Below are positions 44,586 to 52,285 of a stretch of 64,000 nt of DNA, one piece after another (the stretch's first letter is position 1; each line of letters opens with the position of its first letter). Made by a program: the position numbers and the translations under genes. The DNA is taken from positions 183,786 through 247,785 of the forward strand of contig JABABA010000003.1 of NCBI GenBank assembly GCA_014238415.1. The letters are read 5' to 3'. The notes below the pieces were generated by a model, which made no database searches, had not been told where the DNA came from, and worked only from the letters and a program-made list of their open reading frames with translations. The stretch is from Planctomycetota bacterium (GTDB lineage: Bacteria; Planctomycetota; UBA1135; GCA-002686595).

Positions 44586-45577
44586 TGGCGTTGCTCACAG
44601 TCAAAGACCTAGCGGTTCGTTTTGAAACCCACCACGGCACCGTGCGCGCGGTGGACGGAATCTCCTTTGACATGGAAGAGGGAGAGACCCTCGGGCTTGT
44701 GGGCGAGTCGGGCTCGGGGAAAAGCGTCACGAATCTGGCGCTCTTGGGGCTGATCCCCTCTCCCCCCGGGGTCATGAGCGGCCAAGTGCATTTTGATGGG
44801 CAGGAAATCTCGGCCCTCTCGGAACCTGAACTGCGCAAGGTGCGGGGCAACCGCATCGCGATGATCTTCCAGGACCCCATGACCTCCCTCAATCCCCTCT
44901 TGACCATCGGTCGCCAGATGACCGAGGTCTTGGAGTTGCATAAGGGAAGGAGCCGCTCCGAAGCCCTGCGCCTTTCGGCCACGGGCCTGGGTGAAGTGGG
45001 TCTGTCAGAGCCTGAAAAACGCTTGGCCCAATACCCCCACGAATTGTCGGGGGGGATGCGCCAGCGCGTGATGATTGCCATGGGGCTTTTGTGCGAGCCA
45101 CGTTTGCTCTTGGCGGACGAGCCCACCACCGCCTTGGACGTAACGATTCAGGCCCAGATTCTGGAATTGATGGCCGAAGTCCAGCGCAAGCACGGCACGG
45201 CGATCATTTTGGTGACCCATGACTTGGGCGTGGTGGCGGGCACCGCGGACCGGGTCGCGGTCATGTATGCGGGCCGCATCGTGGAAGAGGGCCCCACATC
45301 CCAGCTGTTCCAGACTCCCCACCATCCCTACACCCAGGGCCTGCTTTCCAGCGTGCCGCGCCTCGATTCGGACACATCGCACGATCTGTCCTCGATCCCC
45401 GGCACCCCCCCGGACCTGGCGGACATGCCCAGCGGTTGCGCCTTTGCCCCCCGCTGCCCCATCGCCCAACCTGAATGCACCAAGACGCGCCCAGGGCTAT
45501 TGCCCTCGGGGATTGCGGGCCGCAGCAACGCCTGCCCCCTTGCTGCCTCGCCCAGCCAAACAGAGGCCCGCCCATGA
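44585..45577 (+). CDS. Peptide ABC transporter ATPase (DppD/OppD type), right operon
   Basis: 330 residues. Walker [21 protein letters not shown], signature LSGGMRQRV, Walker [13 protein letters not shown], switch His in LVTHDLG, and the C-terminal oligopeptide motif SGCAFAPRCPIA. Overlaps its neighbours at both ends (TGATG and ATGA), so the whole right operon is translated as a chain. Confidence 0.94.
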   Translation: MALLTVKDLAVRFETHHGTVRAVDGISFDMEEGETLGLVGESGSGKSVTNLALLGLIPSPPGVMSGQVHFDGQEISALSEPELRKVRGNRIAMIFQDPMTSLNPLLTIGRQMTEVLELHKGRSRSEALRLSATGLGEVGLSEPEKRLAQYPHELSGGMRQRVMIAMGLLCEPRLLLADEPTTALDVTIQAQILELMAEVQRKHGTAIILVTHDLGVVAGTADRVAVMYAGRIVEEGPTSQLFQTPHHPYTQGLLSSVPRLDSDTSHDLSSIPGTPPDLADMPSGCAFAPRCPIAQPECTKTRPGLLPSGIAGRSNACPLAASPSQTEARP

Positions 45578-46557
45578 CCCGCCCCCTACTGGAAGTCCAA
45601 GAATTGACCAAGCATTTCCCAGTGGGCCCCCGCACCCTGATGGGCAAAGCCCAACAACACCTGCGCGCGGTGGACGGGGTCTCCTTCAACATCGAAAGGG
45701 GTCTTAGCCTGGGCCTGGTGGGCGAATCAGGCTGCGGCAAAAGCACCTGCGCCCGCACCATCGTGGGCCTGCACCCGGCCACCAGTGGCAGCGTGCGCTA
45801 TGAGGGCACCGAGCTCACCACCCTCTCCCGCCGGGGTTGGCTGCCCTACCGGCGAAAGATCCAAATGATTTTCCAGGACCCCTACGCCTCTCTGGACCCG
45901 CGTCAAACCGTGGCCCAGATCCTGGACGAGCCCCTCAAGCTTTTTGGCTTGGGGCGACCCCGGGAGCGACGCCTCAGAATCCTTTCGCTGCTAGAAGCGG
46001 TGGGCCTGAATCCGCGCCATGTGCAGCGCTACCCCCATGAGTTCTCCGGGGGCCAAAGGCAGCGGATCGGCATCGCCCGGGCGCTTGCCGGTGAGCCAGA
46101 CCTGATCGTCTGCGACGAACCCGTCAGTGCCCTGGACGTTTCCATTCAAGCCCAAATCGTGAACCTCTTGGGGGAATTGCGCGAGCGTTTTGATCTGGCC
46201 TACCTGTTTATCGCCCACGACCTGGCGGTGGTACGTCATCTGTGCGAACGCATCGCTGTCATGTACCTCGGTCGATTGGTGGAAGAGGCACCTCGGGAGG
46301 AGCTCTTCAAAAACCCCGCCCACCCCTACACCAAAGCACTGCTCTCCGCCGTGCCCTACCCCGATCCCGAAGTAGAGCGCACCCGCGAGCGCATAGTCCT
46401 TGGAGGCGATGTGCCCTCGCCCCTCACGCCCCCCTCGGGATGCCCCTTCCACCCCCGCTGTCATCAGGTAGGCGAGGTGTCCGGGGACCGCTGCAGCCGA
46501 GAAGTCCCCGCTCTGGTGCACGAGGGACAGCGCAGTCGGGCGTGTCATTTGGATTGA
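45574..46557 (+). CDS. Peptide ABC transporter ATPase (DppF/OppF type), right operon
   Basis: 327 residues from ATG 45574, overlapping the previous stop; the frame is open further upstream inside the previous gene. Walker [22 protein letters not shown], signature FSGGQRQRI, Walker B LIVCDEPVSALD, and the cysteine-containing end SGCPFHPRCHQ. Last gene of the right operon. I see no terminator within the next 137 bases. Confidence 0.93.
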   Translation: MTRPLLEVQELTKHFPVGPRTLMGKAQQHLRAVDGVSFNIERGLSLGLVGESGCGKSTCARTIVGLHPATSGSVRYEGTELTTLSRRGWLPYRRKIQMIFQDPYASLDPRQTVAQILDEPLKLFGLGRPRERRLRILSLLEAVGLNPRHVQRYPHEFSGGQRQRIGIARALAGEPDLIVCDEPVSALDVSIQAQIVNLLGELRERFDLAYLFIAHDLAVVRHLCERIAVMYLGRLVEEAPREELFKNPAHPYTKALLSAVPYPDPEVERTRERIVLGGDVPSPLTPPSGCPFHPRCHQVGEVSGDRCSREVPALVHEGQRSRACHLD

Positions 46558-46661
46558 ATTGGCGCGGCCATGGGGACACACAACTCCGGCCAGCGAGGGG
46601 TGGAGCAACCGATGGGAAGGCCTCCCCGCAAGCAGAGGTGCCCAAGCCCATGGATCCGTGG

Positions 46662-46667
46662 CATACT
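46662..46667 (+). promoter_or_regulatory. -10-like CATACT upstream of the TraB-like gene
   Basis: CATACT 27 bases before ATG 46695, which would give a leader of about 21 bases. No good -35 box. Low confidence. Confidence 0.25.
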
Positions 46668-46694
46668 CAAACCCGCGTTCACGGGCGCCCCACC

Positions 46695-47993
46695 ATGATG
46701 CAAGCAAAACACCTGCCCCTGCTGTTGCTCGCCTTCGGGCTAGTCGTTCACCAAACCGAAGCATGCCCCCAGGACGCTCCTGCGCCCAAGGCTTCCGAGG
46801 ACAAATCGCCATCCGCACCCTTCATTCGCTTGGTGGAAGAGGGCTCGTTCGTGCACCTCCAAGTGGCTGCGCGCTCCTTCCAAGGCCACGACGAGGAGGG
46901 CCAGCCCAGCGGGCCACGCATCACCCTGTGTGCCGCCATGCATGTTGGTGAGGCCGCCTTCTACTCAGGTATGCAGAAGCAACTCGATGCCTGTGATGTA
47001 GTGCTCTTCGAGGGAGTCGGAGGCATGCCCATCGCCCTGGACGCTGAAGGAGTGAACAAGACCAGTGAGAAAGCCGCCATCGCAGTCACTCGCCGGCGCA
47101 TGCGCGCCGTGGCCATTGCCATCGCGCAATTCCGCAGCCGACACGAGAGGTACCCCACTGACCTGAGCCAACTCAGCAGCCTGCTGCCCAGCAAGGGTCA
47201 CGGACACCCGGCCCTGATCGACTTCTGGGGTACTGTCCTGATTTACCAACGCCATCCACCGGCGGAAAAAGGAGCAGAAGGGACTTTCAGCCTTGTGTCA
47301 CTGGGTGCTGACAAGAAAACCGGCGGTGAGGGCGTGGCCCGGGACCTGGCCTTCAGCGACCAGCCCCCCATCGAGAGCAGGGAAATCCAAAACAAACGCG
47401 GCATTCAACAGGACATGGCCCAAGCCCTCGGTTTGGTCTTCCAGCTGGACGCAATGAATCACCTGGGTTCGTCCTGGCGCAACTCGGATGCCACGGCGGT
47501 GGAACTGATGGGTTGGCTGAATGGTGAAGTGGCCGATCAATCCGCATTGCTGAGTGCCCTCGACGGGAGCTCTTTTGTGGCGGATCTTGTGGGCAGCATG
47601 CTGCGCCTCTTCTCCCTTTCAAAGACTGCCCAGTCCATGCTGCGCCTGGTGACCATCGAGGTCCTGGCCAGAGCAGAAGAAGTGCTGCAGTCCAAGGCTG
47701 CGGGGCTGGGAGATCTGATGGAAATCCTGCTGGACCGGCGCAACGAGATCGTGCTTGCTGACCTGGAAGAGTTGCTCGCTCAGGAAGAGCCGCCTCTGCA
47801 AATCGGCATCATCTACGGGGCAGCCCACCAATCGGAATTCCAAGCGGCCCTCGCAGCAAAAGGGTTCCTCTGCACAGAGACCACCTGGCGTACGGCTGCG
47901 CGGGTCGACCTGGATGGCCTGGGCCTGCCCCGGGCTCAGGTGAATTGGACCCGCCGAGCCCTGGCCCGCAGCATCGATTCCATGCTCAAGTAG
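46695..47993 (+). CDS. TraB-like protein with inserted GspG-type pseudopilin domain
   Basis: 432 residues from ATG 46695 (a second ATG follows at once). Signal peptide with a possible lipobox-like TEAC near residue 24. The TraB/PrgY/GumN-like part starts with HVGEAAFYSGMQKQLDACDVVLFEGV (about 83-108) and resumes with MAQALGLVFQLDAM, LLDRRNE and GIIYGAAHQSEFQAAL. Between them (about 132-225) is a segment reading AIAQFRSRHERYPTDLSQL, DFWGTVLIYQ and SLGADKKTGGEG, the pattern of the type II secretion major pseudopilin C-terminal domain (ending in the Ca-site region). The pseudopilin leader and hydrophobic helix are missing. The gene converges with the lipid kinase gene (8-base overlap of ends). 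Confidence 0.75.
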   Translation: MMQAKHLPLLLLAFGLVVHQTEACPQDAPAPKASEDKSPSAPFIRLVEEGSFVHLQVAARSFQGHDEEGQPSGPRITLCAAMHVGEAAFYSGMQKQLDACDVVLFEGVGGMPIALDAEGVNKTSEKAAIAVTRRRMRAVAIAIAQFRSRHERYPTDLSQLSSLLPSKGHGHPALIDFWGTVLIYQRHPPAEKGAEGTFSLVSLGADKKTGGEGVARDLAFSDQPPIESREIQNKRGIQQDMAQALGLVFQLDAMNHLGSSWRNSDATAVELMGWLNGEVADQSALLSALDGSSFVADLVGSMLRLFSLSKTAQSMLRLVTIEVLARAEEVLQSKAAGLGDLMEILLDRRNEIVLADLEELLAQEEPPLQIGIIYGAAHQSEFQAALAAKGFLCTETTWRTAARVDLDGLGLPRAQVNWTRRALARSIDSMLK

Positions 47994-48942
47994 CAGACAC
48001 CCAAAGCTGAAACGCCCCAGGGATCACTTCGATTTCAAGCCTCTCAACCGGAGGCCGTGGGTCACCGTCTGCCTGCCATTCCAGGAGGCCATGTTCAGCC
48101 GTGATCAGGATGCGCTTGCCCTGGCCCGCAGTGACCAGACTCTCAGGCGCTTCAATCTGGCGTCTGGCGCATAGCAGGGTCCGGATGCTTGAGGCGGGGC
48201 CCGAGCGCTGGCGCAGGGCGAAGTCCAGCAACCCATCGCTCGCGTCTGCTTCGGGAGAAAGAGACATGCCCTTGCCGTACATGCGAGTATTGGAAACCGC
48301 TCCATGGCGAAAACCGGAGCCCACGGACTTCCCATCGCAGGTTGCCCGAAAGCGCGTGGAGTAAGGGGAGAGCAAGGCGGTCACGCCCACTGCGAGGTAG
48401 AGCGAATCCCCGTGGATCCGATACCACCCCCGCAGCCCCCAGGAATGCCGAGCCCGATCGATGCGCCGCACAATGCGCGCGTCCAAACCAAGACCCACCA
48501 TGGCCAGCACCATTTCGCCGTTCACGCGCAAGGCATCCACCTGCCGCGCTTCTCCACGGCCAAGGCCCGCAACGGCCGCGTCCAATTCCAGGGGCACACC
48601 GAACTCCTGGGCGATCACATTGCCATGGCCCTGGGGGATGACTCCCAGTGGGGTGCGATGGCCTGCCTGCAGGAGTCCCTGGGCAACCTCCCTCAGGGTA
48701 CCGTCCCCCCCCGCGACCACGATCAGGCCCACACGCGCGCCCCATTCGGCAGCCAGTTCTATGGCATGGCCCGCGCGCTCGGTAGCCACTTGCAACACCT
48801 CCCACTGGGCTGAATCGAGCCCCCTGCAGACGGCTTCGGCGGCACGGGAGCCCTGGCTCTTGCCAGAAGTGGGATTGTAGAAGACGACCGCGCGTTTCAC
48901 TGGAAGAGGAGAAGCAGGAGGCGTAACCGGATAGGGAGGCAA
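47986..48942 (-). CDS. Diacylglycerol kinase-family (DagK/YegS-like) lipid kinase
   Basis: 318 residues from TTG 48942; GTG 48900 (just before KRAVVFYNPTSG) is an alternative start and neither has a clear ribosome binding site. Family motifs: NPTSGK (nucleotide site), VVAGGDGTLREV (GGDGT), GVIPQGHGNVIAQEF (usual GTxND region, here GHGN) and LDARIVRR. The C-terminal beta-sandwich domain is present (DGLLDFAL). Such enzymes phosphorylate diacylglycerol, sphingosine-type or undecaprenol lipids. GHGN instead of GTGND points to a divergent substrate group. Confidence 0.85.
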   Translation of the reverse strand: MPPYPVTPPASPLPVKRAVVFYNPTSGKSQGSRAAEAVCRGLDSAQWEVLQVATERAGHAIELAAEWGARVGLIVVAGGDGTLREVAQGLLQAGHRTPLGVIPQGHGNVIAQEFGVPLELDAAVAGLGRGEARQVDALRVNGEMVLAMVGLGLDARIVRRIDRARHSWGLRGWYRIHGDSLYLAVGVTALLSPYSTRFRATCDGKSVGSGFRHGAVSNTRMYGKGMSLSPEADASDGLLDFALRQRSGPASSIRTLLCARRQIEAPESLVTAGQGKRILITAEHGLLEWQADGDPRPPVERLEIEVIPGAFQLWVSAT

Positions 48943-48969
48943 CTCGGAATGAGAATCAACTACCCCGGC

Positions 48970-50640
48970 CTACATCTCCTTCATCACAAAATCCTTCCAA
49001 CGCTGCTCAAATTCGTCCTCGTCCACCAATCCCCAAGAGGCCTCCATGGCCGCCTCCCAGATATCAAGCTTGTCGCGCAGACCAAGGTAGGTCCAGGGAT
49101 TCTCCAAGCGCTCCCGCAATCTGTCCCCTTGCTTGCCTTCGGCCTCATCTGCATCCAGGTCATCCAGATCGTTCTGGGCATCCTCGCGAATGTCCGCATA
49201 GGCTCCGCGGAAGCCATCGTTGAGGGTCAGGATGTAATTGGGAATGATCTGACCGTACTCCTTCTTCCAGTAACTTCGCTTGACCCGGCCGCGGGCGCCC
49301 TCGCGCAAGAAGTAGATGATCGAGAAGGACTGGGCGTAACAGGACACATTGCTCGGCCCCTGGCCCTGCCATTCAGGGTGGTTGAAGCGAATGTGCTTTG
49401 AGAGGGGTTTGACCGTGCCCTCACGGAACATCTTCTTGATCTCAGGTGTGCGGGCCAGCCCCAGGTCCATGTCGGGGTTGGGCACCAAATTGCGTCCACG
49501 CATTCTAAAAGCACCGTAATAGTCCCCGTGGCCCTCATCGAACCAGCGATGAGCTGCGCTGCGCTCAAACAGGAAGTGACAGTACTGGTGGAAACACTCG
49601 TGGGTCATGACCGACATGGTCATCTTGGCCGACCCTTGAGGAAAGTAGAGCACCAGCTCTTCCGAGCGCGGGTTGAAGTAGCCCGCCACCCCGCCACCGG
49701 TCTGGCCATAGGTGTTGAAGTCCTCCTGGGTGGCGCAGATGCGCACGATTGAAATCTGCAGGATCGGCGAAGGCGGAGGAAAGTCCTCCTCAAACAAACG
49801 GCGCGAAGCCTCGAGGCGCGCGACCACGGCCTTGAGGTCCTTGCGGTCTTCGGAGTTTGTCTTGATCAGGTATTGCTTGGAGGGAGTCTCGATCAGGTCC
49901 CAGCCCGGGGTCTGGGCCACATCCCGCTTGTGGTGGGCCAGGAGCACCTCGTAGGAACTGTCGGAAGTAACCGGACCGTCGGCATCGATGCGCTCCTCGA
50001 TTTCCACAATGCGGAAGGTGCCCATGGCTTTCTTCACCGCGCTGGACCAGGATTTGACAACCTTTTTCTCGCCGCCCGGATAGTCCCAGGCAAAGACGAC
50101 CTTGAAATCTGACAAAACAATAGTGGTCACATCCCAAACGATCGGGACCTCGTCTCCCCTGGTGTCGAGTCTGACAGTCAGGACCTCACGGGTTCCTTGC
50201 AAGCCCTTGCCCATCTTGATGATCGATGTCTCCACTTCTGCATCCTCGAGACTATCGGGCACCAGCGATCCGGAGAGATCGTCCACAAAGTCCTTGACCG
50301 ACCACTCCTTCTTCTTCTTCTTGGCTCCACTTCCCGTGGAGGCAGCCTCGGGCATGATGCGCACAACCTTGAGGGCCGGCTTGTAGGTTGCCCGGTTATT
50401 GCCGTCGTACTTGACCATCAAAGGCTTCTCAGCCTCGAACTGGCCGATCACACTTCGACTCTTGAGCCGATCATTGACGGGCACGTCAGACCAATCACGG
50501 AGGGGCTTGAACTTGAACCCATAGGCTGGAAAGTTGCGATAGGTACGTCCGGGCTTTTGAGCACTGGCCGAGTCTCCGATGAAGAGCAGACCAAGAAAAG
50601 TCAGGGCCAGAAGGAGTTTGCGATGGTGCTTCGACTGCAT
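48970..50640 (-). CDS. Secreted HExxH protein, DUF1570-like
   Basis: 556 residues. Signal peptide 1-28 (LLLALTFLGLLFIGDSASA). Residues 30-230 are a beta-rich domain with a lysine run (AKKKKKEW). The C-terminal half has LQISIVRICATQEDF, GVAGYFNPRSEELVLY, then HECFHQYCHF (HExxH near residue 350) and WFDEGHGDYYG, whose WxxEG continuation supplies the third metal ligand of gluzincin-type zinc peptidases. This layout resembles DUF1570 proteins common in planctomycetes. It probably acts in the periplasm or outside. A TATACT hexamer 6 bases upstream of the ATG suggests a leaderless transcript. Confidence 0.8.
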   Translation of the reverse strand: MQSKHHRKLLLALTFLGLLFIGDSASAQKPGRTYRNFPAYGFKFKPLRDWSDVPVNDRLKSRSVIGQFEAEKPLMVKYDGNNRATYKPALKVVRIMPEAASTGSGAKKKKKEWSVKDFVDDLSGSLVPDSLEDAEVETSIIKMGKGLQGTREVLTVRLDTRGDEVPIVWDVTTIVLSDFKVVFAWDYPGGEKKVVKSWSSAVKKAMGTFRIVEIEERIDADGPVTSDSSYEVLLAHHKRDVAQTPGWDLIETPSKQYLIKTNSEDRKDLKAVVARLEASRRLFEEDFPPPSPILQISIVRICATQEDFNTYGQTGGGVAGYFNPRSEELVLYFPQGSAKMTMSVMTHECFHQYCHFLFERSAAHRWFDEGHGDYYGAFRMRGRNLVPNPDMDLGLARTPEIKKMFREGTVKPLSKHIRFNHPEWQGQGPSNVSCYAQSFSIIYFLREGARGRVKRSYWKKEYGQIIPNYILTLNDGFRGAYADIREDAQNDLDDLDADEAEGKQGDRLRERLENPWTYLGLRDKLDIWEAAMEASWGLVDEDEFEQRWKDFVMKEM

Positions 50641-50646
50641 GCCATC

Positions 50647-50652
50647 AGTATA
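50647..50652 (-). promoter_or_regulatory. -10-like TATACT next to the HExxH protein start
   Basis: TATACT (minus strand, 50652-50647), 6 bases before ATG 50640. The closest match to a consensus -10 among the leaderless candidates. Confidence 0.45.
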
Positions 50653-50742
50653 GACCTCCCCTCCGGGAGTTCAGGGGTGCACTTCACGGGGCCCTTACGA
50701 TGAGACCCCAGGGGCCCCTACAGGCTGCCAGATGGGCTGCCC

Positions 50743-51117
50743 TCAGCCTTTGATCAGGGCCTGCCCCAGCAGGATCATGCAGATTCCGCACCCCAGGGTT
50801 GTTCCACCGTATGCCGCCGCAGCGCCCACCTGTCCCCCACGTGCCAAGTCAACCAGTTCCAGGGCCAGGGTCGAAAAGGTGGTGAACGCCCCCAAGAAAC
50901 CAATCACCACCAAAGGCCGCACGGGCACGCCGGTGGGAACTTGCCGCAGCACCCAGGCAGCCACAACCCCGAGGCAGAAACTCCCGAGCATATTGACTGA
51001 GAATGTCGCCGCCAATCGCGGCAGGTTCAGATGATCTGTGGCCACGGTGACCAAGGCGCGGGCCACCGCGCCAGCGGCCCCTCCCGCTCCAATCCACAAG
51101 AAGTCCTGAGGCTGCAT
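50743..51117 (-). CDS. crcB: Fluoride channel CrcB/Fluc
   Basis: 124 residues with four membrane helices, the normal size. GAGGAAGAVARAL near the start, the conserved Asn in FSVNMLGSF near residue 42 and GFLGAFTTFSTLALE near 73-87 are the Fluc signature (the Phe/Thr/Ser track lines the pore). It works as a dimer in the inner membrane to let fluoride out. No fluoride riboswitch was recognised in the 118 bases before it; instead a hairpin sits directly on the ribosome landing site (51118-51142). Confidence 0.95.
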   Translation of the reverse strand: MQPQDFLWIGAGGAAGAVARALVTVATDHLNLPRLAATFSVNMLGSFCLGVVAAWVLRQVPTGVPVRPLVVIGFLGAFTTFSTLALELVDLARGGQVGAAAAYGGTTLGCGICMILLGQALIKG

Positions 51118-51142
51118 GGCTTGAATCCTATGGAATCAAGCC
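51118..51142 (-). promoter_or_regulatory. Hairpin covering the crcB ribosome binding site
   Basis: An 11-bp stem with one A-A mismatch and a 3-base loop, ending one base before the crcB ATG. The only good Shine-Dalgarno candidate, AGGA (8 bases before the ATG), is inside the stem, so folding would hide it. Confidence 0.5.
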
Positions 51143-51235
51143 AGTTGAACCCAGTACTCAAGCAACAAGTGGCCTCTTGACCTGCATGGGAAGGGGCCTC
51201 ACCAAGAAAGGCCTCCCGCTCAATCACCTGCCCCA

Positions 51236-52285
51236 CTAGAGCGGCCGCGCAGCAGTGGACTTGGCGTACAGCATCAGCTCCTGGCCCACCACAAGATTGA
51301 GTTCCTGCACAGCACTGGGGGTCACGCGCACCCGCACCCGGGGGGCGCCGTCACCGGCAAGGGTTACCTCGGCCAAGAGCAAGTCCCCGCGCTGTTCAAC
51401 TTGGGCAACGCAGACCCCCAGTTCCGTACGAGCCGAAAGGCCTTCGACCCGCTCACGAGCCAACAGCAGATCATCAGAACCCAGGGTGAACATGACGCGC
51501 ATGCCCTCGCGCAGATTGCTCGCCGCCACGTAAAAGAGGGCGCCGCCCTGGACTCTCACCGCTGCACCGGCAGGGGTTTGCTCTACCACCACGCCGGTCA
51601 AAAGATTCGGGTGGCCAGCGGCTTCAGCGGCGAGAACCTGGACCGGATCACCGCTGCTTGAGGAACGGCCTCCTTCCAAGACAATGACCTCATCACAAAG
51701 GGCTTCGATTTCGACGGCATCATGAGAAACCAGAATCAAAGGCAGGTCGAATTCAAGACGCACGGCCATCAGATAGGGCAAGAGCCTGCGCCGGAGACCC
51801 ACATCCAAGCTTGCGAGGGGCTCATCCAGGAGCAGCACATCCGGGGCGCAGGCCAGTGCGCGACCGAGGGCGACTCGCTGGCGCTGGCCGCCGGAAAGGG
51901 CAGCGGGCTTGCGGTTGAGAAAATCCGACAACTCCAGGACCTCGGCGATATGTGCCAGCTCGAAACCAGGAGCACCCGGCCCTTGACCAAAGGCCAGGTT
52001 CTCTTCCACGGTCAGATGGGGAAACAACAAGAGGTCCTGGGGCACAAAGCCAAAGCGCCTTTTTTCCGGTGCGACCCAGATGTCCTGATCCTCAAGTACG
52101 CGACCGAGAAGCTCAATGCGCTGACCCTGGCCCCGTCTCCAGCCCGCGAGCAGTTCAAGGGCAGTGCTCTTGCCCGAACCAGAGGCTCCGAAAATGCCCA
52201 GGGCGCGACCCTTGGGAGCGAGATCCAAGTGCAGCTCGAAGCTACCCATCTGAATCCGCAGGTTCGCTTGCAACCAGGAGCTCAC
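51236..52285 (-). CDS. modC: Molybdate ABC transporter ATPase ModC
   Basis: 349 residues from GTG 52285, overlapping the modAB stop (GTGA). Walker A GASGSGKST, FVPQDLLLFPHLTVEENLAFG, signature [15 protein letters not shown], Walker B VLLLDEPLASLD, switch His in LVSHDAVE. The C-terminal 130 residues are a TOBE/Mop-like domain pair that senses molybdate or tungstate. No riboswitch or ModE gene was seen. Confidence 0.92.
   Translation of the reverse strand: MSSWLQANLRIQMGSFELHLDLAPKGRALGIFGASGSGKSTALELLAGWRRGQGQRIELLGRVLEDQDIWVAPEKRRFGFVPQDLLLFPHLTVEENLAFGQGPGAPGFELAHIAEVLELSDFLNRKPAALSGGQRQRVALGRALACAPDVLLLDEPLASLDVGLRRRLLPYLMAVRLEFDLPLILVSHDAVEIEALCDEVIVLEGGRSSSSGDPVQVLAAEAAGHPNLLTGVVVEQTPAGAAVRVQGGALFYVAASNLREGMRVMFTLGSDDLLLARERVEGLSARTELGVCVAQVEQRGDLLLAEVTLAGDGAPRVRVRVTPSAVQELNLVVGQELMLYAKSTAARPL

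Noticed and set aside
51143..51235. Search for a fluoride riboswitch upstream of crcB
   Set aside because: None of the conserved strings of the crcB motif was seen in this stretch.
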